A DNA stretch of 64,000 nucleotides from UBA2206 sp049303905 (lineage in GTDB: Bacteria > Patescibacteriota > Minisyncoccia > Moranbacterales > UBA2206). This document shows, in pieces, positions 57,282-64,000 of this stretch (position 1 is the stretch's first letter; each line of letters opens with the position of its first letter). The notes under the pieces were generated by a model. It was not told the DNA's origin and did no database searches. It saw only the letters and a list, made by a program, of their open reading frames with translations. Both the position numbers and the translations under genes were made by a program. The stretch lies in NCBI GenBank assembly GCA_049303905.1, contig JBAQNP010000020.1:78369-142368 (forward strand), given 5' to 3'.

Positions 57282-57758
57282 ATGGCGGAGAATATTTATG
57301 TTTCACTGGATGAAGCGAGGGAGGAAATTAAGAAACGATGGAATGATGTGGAACTCCGAAAAAAAGTGGAAGAAGAGTTGGAGGATAATTTTATGCCAGA
57401 ATTTAAGGATAATCCTCGGGCAGTTCTTTTTCGTCAAATATGTCCGGCAGACAATGGCTTTGAATTCTTCTTTTATTCCGGGAAATATATAAAGGCAGAA
57501 CCTTTAATATTGGAATATCATGATGATATGTTTGTTTCTTTTAATGAAGAGAAAAAGGGGCTTGGCCGCGTAAGGGTAAAATTAGATGATGGATCTCCTG
57601 CAATGATAGATATAATGAATTTTCATGAAAATGAAAAAAAGAAGCTAGGCGAATGTGCTTTAAAGACAGGTGAAAAATTAGTTGATTTTCATCATAATCT
57701 TTTTGATTTATTGAATTATAAAATTGAAGTTTGTCGAAAGGGATCAGGAAAAACTTGA
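57282..57758 (+). CDS. hypothetical protein with chimeric C-terminus
   Basis: A 158-residue acidic protein (YVSLDEAREEIKKRWNDVELRKKVEEEL, ADNGFEFFFYSGKYIKAEPLILEYHDD). No family was recognised. The last 12 residues (KIEVCRKGSGKT) are read out of frame from a remnant of the PurD-like gene 3' end, so the native C-terminus has probably been replaced. It is followed by a terminator at 57792. Confidence 0.6.
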   Translation: MAENIYVSLDEAREEIKKRWNDVELRKKVEEELEDNFMPEFKDNPRAVLFRQICPADNGFEFFFYSGKYIKAEPLILEYHDDMFVSFNEEKKGLGRVRVKLDDGSPAMIDIMNFHENEKKKLGECALKTGEKLVDFHHNLFDLLNYKIEVCRKGSGKT

Positions 57759-57778
57759 AGAGTGGGGGTTGATATAGA
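57723..57778 (+). pseudogene. 3' remnant of a second PurD-like gene
   Basis: 56 bases matching 53522-53577 with four differences. Read in the PurD frame it encodes KFVERDQEKLEEWGLI and a TAG. Three of the four changes are silent in that frame. The frame is broken upstream by the 158-residue ORF. Confidence 0.75.
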
Positions 57779-57791
57779 TTAAAGGGAGATT

Positions 57792-57823
57792 AAAGGGGTC
57801 GGTACCTCTTTAGTTGTTTTTTG
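57792..57823 (+). terminator. terminator
   Basis: AAAGGGGT pairs with ACCTCTTT (one G-U) before a T-rich stretch. Confidence 0.6.
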
Positions 57824-57825
57824 TC

Positions 57826-57869
57826 TTGACAATATTTTTTATGTTTGCTATACTTTATCAAAGTAAAGT
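57826..57869 (+). promoter_or_regulatory. promoter and palindromic operator of TrpR-like module 2
   Basis: TTGACA at 57826-57831 and TATACT at 57849-57854, 17 bases apart. The palindrome ACTTTA-tcaaag-TAAAGT (57852-57869) overlaps the -10 and matches the one in module 1. Confidence 0.7.
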
Positions 57870-57880
57870 GGTATAAAACG

Positions 57881-58207
57881 ATGAAAAAGTTAAATGATAA
57901 TAAAACTGAAGATTTAATGCAAGCTATTTTGGCGTTGGAAAGCAAAAAAGAAGCCAAGATGTTTTTGCGTGACCTTTTGACGGAAAAGGAAATTTTGGAA
58001 TTGGGTAATCGCTGGAAAGCGGTGCAAATGTTAGACCAGAAAAAAACTTATTCTGAAATCGAAAAAGAAACTGGCCTTAGTTCAACCACAGTGGCGCGAA
58101 TCTCCAAATGGTTTCAAGAAGGCACAGGTGGATACGGCTTAATACTAAACAGAATTTCCAAAAATCATCACAAAACCTCTTCTAGTTCTAGAAAGCGGTT
58201 GATTTAG
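57881..58207 (+). CDS. TrpR-like (YerC/YecD family) regulator, copy 2
   Basis: The 108-residue paralogue of the protein at 42586, from the ATG that aligns with copy 1; an upstream in-frame start at 57845 lies before the -10 and is rejected. It keeps the same HTH, the same C-terminal extension with a His-His pair (58166-58171), and the same final bases complementary to the following terminator. It heads the hisI-hisG unit. Confidence 0.85.
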   Translation: MKKLNDNKTEDLMQAILALESKKEAKMFLRDLLTEKEILELGNRWKAVQMLDQKKTYSEIEKETGLSSTTVARISKWFQEGTGGYGLILNRISKNHHKTSSSSRKRLI

Positions 58208-58230
58208 ATTTTTAGTTATTTATCTTCACA

Positions 58231-58263
58231 AACCTCTTTCTGGGATAGGAAGAGGTTTTTTTT
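58231..58263 (+). terminator. his attenuator 2: terminator before hisI
   Basis: AACCTCTT (58231-58238) pairs with AAGAGGTT (58250-58257), followed by a T run. The 5' arm AACCTCTTTC is complementary at nine of ten positions to GAAAGCGGTT (58191-58200) in the end of the TrpR-like gene. Confidence 0.75.
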
Positions 58264-58311
58264 ATGCCTCTTAATATTGGTACATTAAAAATTAAATGTA
58301 AGGAGAAGAAA

Positions 58312-58713
58312 ATGAAAATCAACAAATCAATGATTAACAGTGAAATTTTGAACAAGGTAAGTTTCGGCAGAGCCATTCATCGGGATGGAACTAAGGCGCC
58401 GGACTTGATTGATGTGATTTTGCAAAATCATCTCAACGGACAAGTGCTCTATGGTGCTTCTATGAACCAGGAAAATTTCGCAGAAACATTGGAAATTGGT
58501 TTTGTTGTTCTTTATAGCAAATCCAGAAAGACCCGCTGGTTCAAAGGAGAAACAAGCGGAGACAAGCTTCAAGTCGTTAATATTTTCTTAAATTGCAATA
58601 ACGATCAATTATTGATCCAAGTTATTCCAATTGGAGCAGGCGTGTGTCACGAAAAAGATGAAAATGGCATTTCAAAACCAACATGCTTCAGCAAATTGTT
58701 GCTGGAAGTATAA
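58312..58713 (+). CDS. hisI: phosphoribosyl-AMP cyclohydrolase HisI
   Basis: HisI opens the ring of phosphoribosyl-AMP, the third step of histidine synthesis. The 133 residues contain ILQNHLNGQVLYGASMNQENFAETLE, YSKSRKTRWFKGETSGDKLQVVNIFLNCNNDQ with the conserved GETSG, and the zinc Cys regions GAGVCHE and PTCF. The start at 58312 follows AAGGAG; the longer upstream frame lacks a ribosome binding site. It is 27 bases before hisG copy 2 and absent from module 1. Confidence 0.85.
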   Translation: MKINKSMINSEILNKVSFGRAIHRDGTKAPDLIDVILQNHLNGQVLYGASMNQENFAETLEIGFVVLYSKSRKTRWFKGETSGDKLQVVNIFLNCNNDQLLIQVIPIGAGVCHEKDENGISKPTCFSKLLLEV

Positions 58714-58740
58714 ACTAAAAAAACAAAAGGAGAAAAAGAA

Positions 58741-59595
58741 ATGAAAAAAAATTTGATTTTGGGAATTCCTTCTGGTTCACTTTTTGATTCTACGGTGGCT
58801 TTGCTTCGAAAAGTAGGAATTGAAGTGGTGGTTAATGGGCGCAATTTTATGGCAGAAATTAGAGGAAGTGATATTTTTTCTCGCGCGATAATTATGAGAC
58901 CTAATGATCTTCCTCTGGCGCTCAAAAACGGAATTGTTGACGGCATCATCACGGGACTTGATATGTGCCTAGAAAGTGGCTTGGAAAAAGAGCTTTGTAT
59001 AATGGTAGAGCTTAACTTTTCCAAAAAATCCAAAGTGCCGGCTCGAGTCGTGGTTTTCTGCCGAGAAAATGATTGTGATGAAATAGTTGATTCAGGAGAA
59101 ATCTTAGTTTCATCAGAATATATGGAATTGGCGAGAAATATTTTCAAAAAATCGAAAATAGTTTTCTCTACTGGCTCGACTGAAATCAAAGTCGCTATTG
59201 AGGAATTTGGTTTCCGATACGGCGTTGGCGTGGTCGAAAGTGGAAAGAGCCTTAAGGACAATAATCTCAAGATTGTGAAAGTTATCCTGACAACCCCGGT
59301 GATTTTTGCTGTGAGAAAAGAAAGTCTGGAATTTGAAATTTTCGGCCAAATGCTCAAGGGGGCGCTGGAAGCGGAGATGTATCAATTGGTGAAATTCAAT
59401 GCAGATTCAAAAGACAAGGATCGGCTGATTGATATTTTGCCTGCTATGGAATCACCAACCATCAGCAATCTTGCTGATGGCATGATCGCAATCGAGACTG
59501 TTATTACTAAAGAAAAAATCACTGATTCGATTATAGCAATCAAGAAATCGGGAGGCAGAAATATTCTAGTACAAAACTTGAATATTTCTCTGTAA
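58741..59595 (+). CDS. hisG: ATP phosphoribosyltransferase HisG, copy 2
   Basis: The 284-residue paralogue of the protein at 43020, with 22 substitutions by my count and no gaps. The catalytic loops and the C-terminal domain are unchanged. With hisI just upstream it forms a two-step his unit. The remaining his genes are not in the window, so whether a full pathway exists is unknown. Confidence 0.93.
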   Translation: MKKNLILGIPSGSLFDSTVALLRKVGIEVVVNGRNFMAEIRGSDIFSRAIIMRPNDLPLALKNGIVDGIITGLDMCLESGLEKELCIMVELNFSKKSKVPARVVVFCRENDCDEIVDSGEILVSSEYMELARNIFKKSKIVFSTGSTEIKVAIEEFGFRYGVGVVESGKSLKDNNLKIVKVILTTPVIFAVRKESLEFEIFGQMLKGALEAEMYQLVKFNADSKDKDRLIDILPAMESPTISNLADGMIAIETVITKEKITDSIIAIKKSGGRNILVQNLNISL

Positions 59596-59600
59596 AAGAC

Positions 59601-59636
59601 AAAGGGCGTGATGGTATCATTCATCCGCCCTTTTAA
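59601..59636 (+). terminator. hisG copy 2 terminator
   Basis: AAAGGGCG (59601-59608) pairs with CGCCCTTT (59626-59633), with an inner partial GATG/CATC pairing. It matches the terminator at 43879. Confidence 0.85.
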
Positions 59637-59639
59637 TAT

Positions 59640-59668
59640 TTGAATTTATTCTTACATTATGCTAGATT
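59640..59668 (+). promoter_or_regulatory. promoter for the ABC-2 exporter operon
   Basis: TTGAAT at 59640-59645 and TAGATT at 59663-59668, 17 bases apart. Confidence 0.65.
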
Positions 59669-59693
59669 TAGTAGGAAATAAGCTAATATTTCT

Positions 59694-60485
59694 ATGAAAA
59701 AATACTTATTATTTTTCAAAAACTCTATTTCCGAAGCGTTGATATATCGCTCGCATATTTTTATGCTTATTATTTCCCAAGCAATTTCGCTGTTTGTTTT
59801 TATTTTTCTCTGGAAAGCCATTTATGCGGAGGGAAATCAAATTGGGGGATATTCACTGAGCGGACTTATTAATTATTATATTCTTTCGGCAATTATTTCT
59901 TTTGTAATTCAAGGCGTGGATGTCGCTTGGAGAGTTGGCGATGAAATTAGACTCGGAAATATTACCAACTTTATCCTAAAGCCAATAAATTATTTTTGGT
60001 CAACGCTTTGGATTGTGGCGGGAAAGTCTTTCTTAAATCTGCTTATTTCTTTTATTATTGTGGTGCCAATAATTTTATTCAGTACTAACTTTTTTGGTGA
60101 AGGTTTGGATTTTACTAAGATTATTTTTTTTATTTTTTCAATTTTTTTAGCTTTTATCATTTTTGTTTTATTTTTCTATATAGTCGGGCTAGCCACTTTT
60201 TGGCTGGGTGAAGTTAGGGGCTTTAATTTTCTGGTGCGAATGATTATGTTTTTTTTGGCAGGGAATATTGTGCCGTTAGATCTACTGCCAAAAATAATTT
60301 CCAATATTAATAATTTTCTGCCGTTTAGATTTATTACTTGGTTTCCTATTGCTATTTGGAGCGGAAAGCTGGAGTTGAATTTTTCGATTTTCATTCCGAG
60401 TTTAATTTGGATTTTGATATTGGGATTTTTGGCTAATTTTATTTTTAAAAAAGGTTTAGAACAATATGAAGGACAAGGCGCTTAA
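59694..60485 (+). CDS. ABC-2 type exporter permease 1
   Basis: A 263-residue membrane protein with six predicted helices, the first at residues 21-42 (SHIFMLIISQAISLFVFIFLW). GNITNFILKPINYFWSTLW in the loop after helix 2 is typical of ABC-2 family permeases (PF06182-like). It overlaps the start of the second permease by 20 bases, so the two are translationally coupled. With the ATPase downstream they form a heteromeric exporter of unknown substrate. Confidence 0.8.
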   Translation: MKKYLLFFKNSISEALIYRSHIFMLIISQAISLFVFIFLWKAIYAEGNQIGGYSLSGLINYYILSAIISFVIQGVDVAWRVGDEIRLGNITNFILKPINYFWSTLWIVAGKSFLNLLISFIIVVPIILFSTNFFGEGLDFTKIIFFIFSIFLAFIIFVLFFYIVGLATFWLGEVRGFNFLVRMIMFFLAGNIVPLDLLPKIISNINNFLPFRFITWFPIAIWSGKLELNFSIFIPSLIWILILGFLANFIFKKGLEQYEGQGA

Positions 60486-61278
60486 GATAAAAAAATATCT
60501 CAAAGTTTTTATTCATTTTAAGAGGATAAATTTCGTTGAACGTGTTGCCTTTCGATTAGGTTTTTTTCTGATGGCTTTTGGAGTATTTTTAATGCTGTTT
60601 TTTAATTTATTTTTTATTAAAATAATTTTTGGCTGGGTAGAGAATATTAATGGCTGGAATTATTATGAAGCCCTCTTGGTGGTGGGAACTGTGCTACTTC
60701 TAGATGGCTTTATGTGGGTTAGCTGTGCTTTCGTCCATGTTCTTGGTCAGCACATTAAAATGGGAACACTGGATTCTTTGATTATAAAACCGATGGATTG
60801 CCAGTTTCTAGTTTCCGTTTATCGTGGAGATCTGGAGGATGCGGTAAGAATTGCAACAGGACTTGGAGTGATGATCTTTGCGCTTAGTAATCTGGGGAAT
60901 TTTGGTTGGGGATTTTTGTTGAATATTTTTTGGTATTTAATTTTAGTTTTCAATGCTTTTGTTATAATCTATAGCATTTCAATTATATTGACTTCTATAA
61001 AATTTTGGACGATTGAATCTGGGGGATTTCATGTGGCAGATACGGTCGTGAGAGTGTCTCAATATCCCACAGATATTTTTAGCGGAAAAATTATTCATTT
61101 TATTTTTTCCTTTATTTTTCCTTTGGCATTTATCGCCACTGTTCCGGCAAAAATTTTGGCGCATGGTTTTCAATGGCAACTAGTCGGCGAATCTTTTTTG
61201 ATAGCGATAATATTTTTTTGGCTTGCCAGAAAAGTTTGGAAATTAGGACTAAGTAAATATTCCAGCGCCAGTAGTTAA
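60466..61278 (+). CDS. ABC-2 type exporter permease 2
   Basis: A 270-residue membrane protein with six predicted helices. GTLDSLIIKPMDCQFLVSVYRGD corresponds to the loop motif in permease 1. The first 20 bases overlap permease 1 in another frame. It is followed 21 bases later by the ATPase. Its partner role is inferred from the shared fold and gene order. Confidence 0.8.
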   Translation: MKDKALKIKKYLKVFIHFKRINFVERVAFRLGFFLMAFGVFLMLFFNLFFIKIIFGWVENINGWNYYEALLVVGTVLLLDGFMWVSCAFVHVLGQHIKMGTLDSLIIKPMDCQFLVSVYRGDLEDAVRIATGLGVMIFALSNLGNFGWGFLLNIFWYLILVFNAFVIIYSISIILTSIKFWTIESGGFHVADTVVRVSQYPTDIFSGKIIHFIFSFIFPLAFIATVPAKILAHGFQWQLVGESFLIAIIFFWLARKVWKLGLSKYSSASS

Positions 61279-61299
61279 TTAATAATTTTTTAAAATAAA

Positions 61300-62277
61300 A
61301 TGTCAATCATCTCAATTAGAAATCTAAACAAGACTTATTTTTCCAGCAAGAAAGAGCCGGGAGTTTGGGCGGGGATAAAAAGTTTGTTTAGACCTAACAT
61401 TATAAGAATATCGGCAGTGCAAGATGTTAGTTTTGAAATTCAGGAAGGGGAGCTTGTGGGATTTCTTGGGCCAAATGGCGCAGGAAAAACCACCACACTT
61501 AAAATGCTTTCTGGGATAATCAAATCAACTAGCGGAGAAATAAGCGTGATGGGATTTGATCCTTGGGAAAAAAAGAATGAATATAAAAAACAGTTTGCGT
61601 TACTGATGGGGCAAAAAAATCAGCTTTGGTGGGATTTGCCGGTAATGGAAAGTTTTCTTTTGAACAAGGAAATATATGATATCCCTAATGATCAATTTGA
61701 AAAAACACTAAAGGAATTAGTGGAACTTTTAGACATAAAAAAAGTATTGGATATTCAAGTGAGAAAATTGTCACTGGGAGAAAGAATGAAATGCGAGTTG
61801 GTTGCTTCGCTTTTACATTCTCCCAAGGTGCTTTTTTTGGATGAGCCAACAATTGGACTGGATGTGGTGGCGCAAAAAAATATTCGAGATTTTTTGAAGA
61901 AATATAATAAAGAAAAGAAAATCACTATCATTCTCACTTCCCATTATATGGAAGATATTGAAAAGCTTTGCAAGAGAATTATTATCATTAATCAAAAAAT
62001 ATTTTATGATGGGTCACTTTCGGAATTAATTGAAAAATATGCTAAAAATAAGATTCTAAGAGTGACTTTTGAAGATTCTGTGAAAGAAGCGGATATAAAA
62101 AAATTTGGCACCGATTATGAATTTGATCCGGTGGATGTGAAATTTAGATTTCCTCGGGAGCAAGTGAAAGAAAAAGCCAGGGAGATTTTGTCTTCCAATT
62201 TACCGGTAGATGACATTATGATTGACGAAGTGGAAGCGGAAAGTATTATTCGGGATATTTTTGGAAAGGTGAATTAA
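61300..62277 (+). CDS. ABC-2 exporter ATPase
   Basis: A 325-residue ATP-binding subunit. Walker A is GFLGPNGAGKTTTLKML (about residues 54-70), the Q-loop is LLMGQKNQLWWDLP near 103, the signature is LSLGERMKCELVASLLHSP near 155, and Walker B is VLFLDEPTIGLD near 176. The H-loop is LTSHYMEDIEKL. The N-terminus has an insertion (SSKKEPGVWAGIKSLFRPNII) that links it to this ABC-2 subgroup. The C-terminal 80 residues form a regulatory domain. Confidence 0.9.
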   Translation: MSIISIRNLNKTYFSSKKEPGVWAGIKSLFRPNIIRISAVQDVSFEIQEGELVGFLGPNGAGKTTTLKMLSGIIKSTSGEISVMGFDPWEKKNEYKKQFALLMGQKNQLWWDLPVMESFLLNKEIYDIPNDQFEKTLKELVELLDIKKVLDIQVRKLSLGERMKCELVASLLHSPKVLFLDEPTIGLDVVAQKNIRDFLKKYNKEKKITIILTSHYMEDIEKLCKRIIIINQKIFYDGSLSELIEKYAKNKILRVTFEDSVKEADIKKFGTDYEFDPVDVKFRFPREQVKEKAREILSSNLPVDDIMIDEVEAESIIRDIFGKVN

Positions 62278-62380
62278 TAAAATAGGTATTTTTGACTATT
62301 TTACTTGTATGATTTGTAAATAATATTGAATCCGAGTTCAAGGCTGTCGGTATCCAAGAAAGAAATTTGGAGGAGATGGG

Positions 62381-62488
62381 ATGGAGGATGTTGATATGAG
62401 AAAAAAAGATTTTTTGAACATGAGCTTACTTAGAATTTTGAACTTGCTTTTTTATAAAATTCGGATTAAATTAGACATAGAAGATTGA
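62381..62488 (+). CDS. small ORF of 35 residues
   Basis: Starts MEDVDMRKKDFLNMSLLR and ends in a basic stretch followed by IED. A ribosome binding site (GGAGGAG, about seven bases before the ATG) supports translation. It contains a hydrophobic centre (LLRILNLLFY) and may be membrane-associated. No family was recognised. Confidence 0.4.
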   Translation: MEDVDMRKKDFLNMSLLRILNLLFYKIRIKLDIED

Positions 62489-62533
62489 GGGGGTTTTAAT
62501 TAAAAAACGCTCATTTTAAAAAGGAGAAATGTC

Positions 62534-62719
62534 ATGACGAATACACAGCTCTTTGTTATTTCGAAAGTCATTGAATGGTGCAATAATAATCTTGAAAAAA
62601 TGAAAGGAGAAGGCAAAACACAGAAAGAAATAGTTTCTGCTTGCACGGATTCTATCTCTCAATATGAAGTTATTCACCCGAGCGTCGTTCAGCAGTATGT
62701 TGGCGCTTGCATGGCTTAA
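62534..62719 (+). CDS. small helical protein
   Basis: A 61-residue protein with the ribosome binding site AAAAGGAG eight bases before the ATG. The sequence (FVISKVIEWCNNNLEKMKGEGKTQKEIVSACTDSISQYEVIHPSVVQQYVGACM) is soluble, with three cysteines and probably three helices. It lies 20 bases before tRNA-Trp. The family is unknown. Confidence 0.6.
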   Translation: MTNTQLFVISKVIEWCNNNLEKMKGEGKTQKEIVSACTDSISQYEVIHPSVVQQYVGACMA

Positions 62720-62739
62720 TGTTCTTTTTTGTTTCTTGC

Positions 62740-62817
62740 GGGCGCGTAGTTCTAATTGGCTAGAACATTGGACTCCAAATCCAATAGTTGGGGGTTCGAG
62801 TCCCTCCGCGCCTGCCA
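62740..62817 (+). tRNA. tRNA-Trp(CCA), bacterial-type body
   Basis: The acceptor GGGCGCG pairs with CGCGCCT, the D-stem is GTTC/GAAC and the anticodon stem TTGGA/TCCAA has loop CTCCAAA (anticodon CCA). The T-arm is GGGGG-TTCGAGT-CCCTC and the discriminator is G, with CCA encoded at 62815-62817. Its body resembles ordinary bacterial tRNA-Trp much more than the gene at 34037. Confidence 0.92.
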
Positions 62818-62848
62818 AACCCGTTTTTAGATAAAAACGGGTTTTATT
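62818..62848 (+). terminator. tRNA-Trp terminator
   Basis: AACCCGTTTTT (62818-62828) pairs with AAAAACGGGTT (62833-62843), followed by TTATTT. Confidence 0.85.
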
Positions 62849-62915
62849 TATTGAAAATTTTTTGACAACATAAAACCTCGACAATCAATCTTTAATATGG
62901 TAATCTAAAATTAGA

Positions 62916-63899
62916 ATGGATGAAAATAATTATCAAAAAACTTACGAAAAAAAGGTTGGCACAGCCAGATTAGACATAAAAAAAGCTGTTGCTGGTCAAA
63001 AAGTAAATTGTCGCTTAATGTATAAAGCGGGTTTTTATGGTGTTGATGATAGCGGAAGCTTAAAAATACTTTTTAGATTAGTTTCTGATTTTGAAGAATT
63101 TCAATTTACTAATCCTGCTGCTGATAACTTTGTAAAAATATCATCTAGCAATAAAGATGTAAAAATTCGAGTTGAATCAAGATCAAGTGGAGCGTTAGGT
63201 AAAGCTTATATTCGACCATGGAGTCGTGGGTTTACTTTGCATTTCGCTGAAGCATTTTTAAAAGAAAATGACGAAATATATATTGATTTTAGTAATTGGA
63301 AGATACAAACATTCTGTGAAAAAACGTTTGAGTTTAAGATTCTTGTTGATTCATTTGCTACTGGAAAATATATTGAAATTGAAAAATCTCCAGAAATTGA
63401 AATTGTGCCAGACAAACCATCCCAACTAAAAATTATTGCTCCAACTCAAGTTAAAATAAATGCACCTTTTAAGGTTTTAATAAAAATCGAAGATCAAAAT
63501 GGTAATCCTTGCCGTTATCAAAATGGAATATTTAATTTAGAAAAAAATTCTAAAATCAATGGGCTTCTTGCGAAGGCTAAATTTACAAATGGGAAAGCCA
63601 TACTGAAATTAATGATTGCCGAAGAGGGGACTTATTTTATAAAGGCAAATTTTGGAAATATCAGTGGAAATTCAAATCCACTAATTGGAATTAACAATGC
63701 GAAATTAAATTATTATTGGGCTGATCTTCATGCTCAATCGGAAGAAACAGTTGGAACTAACGATGTGGTTGATTATTTTAATTTCGCTAAAAATTATGCT
63801 TTTATTGATATAGCTTCACATCAGGCTAATGATTTTCAAGTTGCTAATGAGATATGGAAAAAAATTAATAAAACTAGGACTTACGCGTTTGCCAAATAA
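62916..63899 (+). CDS. DUF3604-like protein, truncated
   Basis: The 327 residues contain an N-terminal beta-rich part (KIRVESRSSGALGKAYIRPWSRGFTLHF), a second beta domain, and the start of a PHP-like hydrolase domain: LNYYWADLHAQSEETVGTNDVVDYFNFAKNYAFIDIASHQ. Full-length DUF3604 proteins are roughly 600 residues. Here the frame stops soon after the first His motif, in sequence shared with the minus-strand open frame that runs off the window. Metal-binding residues expected later are therefore missing. Probably inactivated. Confidence 0.65.
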   Translation: MDENNYQKTYEKKVGTARLDIKKAVAGQKVNCRLMYKAGFYGVDDSGSLKILFRLVSDFEEFQFTNPAADNFVKISSSNKDVKIRVESRSSGALGKAYIRPWSRGFTLHFAEAFLKENDEIYIDFSNWKIQTFCEKTFEFKILVDSFATGKYIEIEKSPEIEIVPDKPSQLKIIAPTQVKINAPFKVLIKIEDQNGNPCRYQNGIFNLEKNSKINGLLAKAKFTNGKAILKLMIAEEGTYFIKANFGNISGNSNPLIGINNAKLNYYWADLHAQSEETVGTNDVVDYFNFAKNYAFIDIASHQANDFQVANEIWKKINKTRTYAFAK

Positions 63900-64000
63900 T
63901 CAGCAGTTGCCATTCTAGATATCGACCATTTCTGTTCATACCAAGAAATACCATTCTGGATACGTTCCCATTCCAATTTCAGGAATGCGAGAAACGCGCA
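63881..64000 (-). CDS. partial minus-strand frame, possibly a transposase end
   Basis: A frame open through the window edge ends with TAA at 63881-63883. The visible 39 residues include FLKLEWERIQNGISW and SRMATADYLANA. The sequence is coherent and overlaps the end of the truncated DUF3604 gene, as an inserted mobile element would. The transposase reading is a guess from this context and not a recognised motif. Confidence 0.35.
   Translation of the reverse strand, partial: CAFLAFLKLEWERIQNGISWYEQKWSISRMATADYLANA

Noticed and set aside
1..64000. Recoding of UGA as Gly or Trp
   Set aside because: Several well-supported genes end with TGA (for example the IS30 transposase and the NYN gene) with no in-frame continuation.

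Overview
The window looks like part of a Candidate Phyla Radiation (Patescibacteria) chromosome, most likely Parcubacteria-like. It is AT-rich, has very short 5' leaders, a compact aminoacyl-tRNA synthetase set (AlaRS ends after the editing domain, ProRS lacks the insertion domain) and several protein families typical of CPR genomes (DUF5674, a baseplate-J-like membrane protein, FtsA). UGA is used as an ordinary stop, so this is not one of the UGA=Gly lineages. The phylum is an inference from gene content; no rRNA gene is present to confirm it.

Layout. 0-12 kb: mnmA, alaS, a dispersed repeat and an IS30-family element, a lipoprotein, tyrS, speD, ftsA and a large membrane protein. 12.3-16.8 kb: infA-rpmJ-rpsM-rpsK-rpsD-rpoA-rplQ-rplM-rpsI operon from one strong promoter. 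16.9-28.8 kb: accessory island with a NYN nuclease, a nucleotidyltransferase, an AbrB-like regulator, a type I restriction system (hsdM, hsdS, hsdR) interrupted by a winged-helix/membrane protein and a KAP-type NTPase, an HD hydrolase, gene remnants and a BRO-N protein. The units are separated by a recurring intergenic repeat. 28.8-34.1 kb: rpmE, rpsB-tsf-ricT, then an ancestral tRNA-Thr/tRNA-Tyr/tRNA-Thr/rpmG/tRNA-Trp cluster invaded by two homing-endonuclease-like genes and a group I intron in tRNA-Thr(GGU). 34.2-40 kb: DnaQ-like exonuclease, ABC exporter, YdjC-like deacetylase, proS. 40.2-64 kb: amino-acid genes (trpB2, two hisG modules, hisI, cysK), S66 peptidase, isopentenyl phosphate kinase, an ATP-grasp enzyme, M20 peptidase, nucleotide-sugar dehydrogenase, a Sir2-like protein, an ABC-2 exporter, tRNA-Trp and a truncated DUF3604 gene.

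The most notable signal is a set of apparent ribosome-mediated transcription attenuators in the 40-58 kb region. trpB2 is preceded by two successive leader peptides containing Trp codons, each followed by alternative antiterminator/terminator hairpins. cysK is preceded by a 26-codon peptide with six Cys codons and a classical 1:2, 2:3, 3:4 hairpin set. Both hisG modules have a terminator whose 5' arm is complementary to the last codons of the upstream TrpR-like gene, just after a His-His pair. Two minus-strand genes share 25-codon leader peptides with an identical coding 3' end, followed by a terminator. The pairings were found by eye; expression and folding were not computed.
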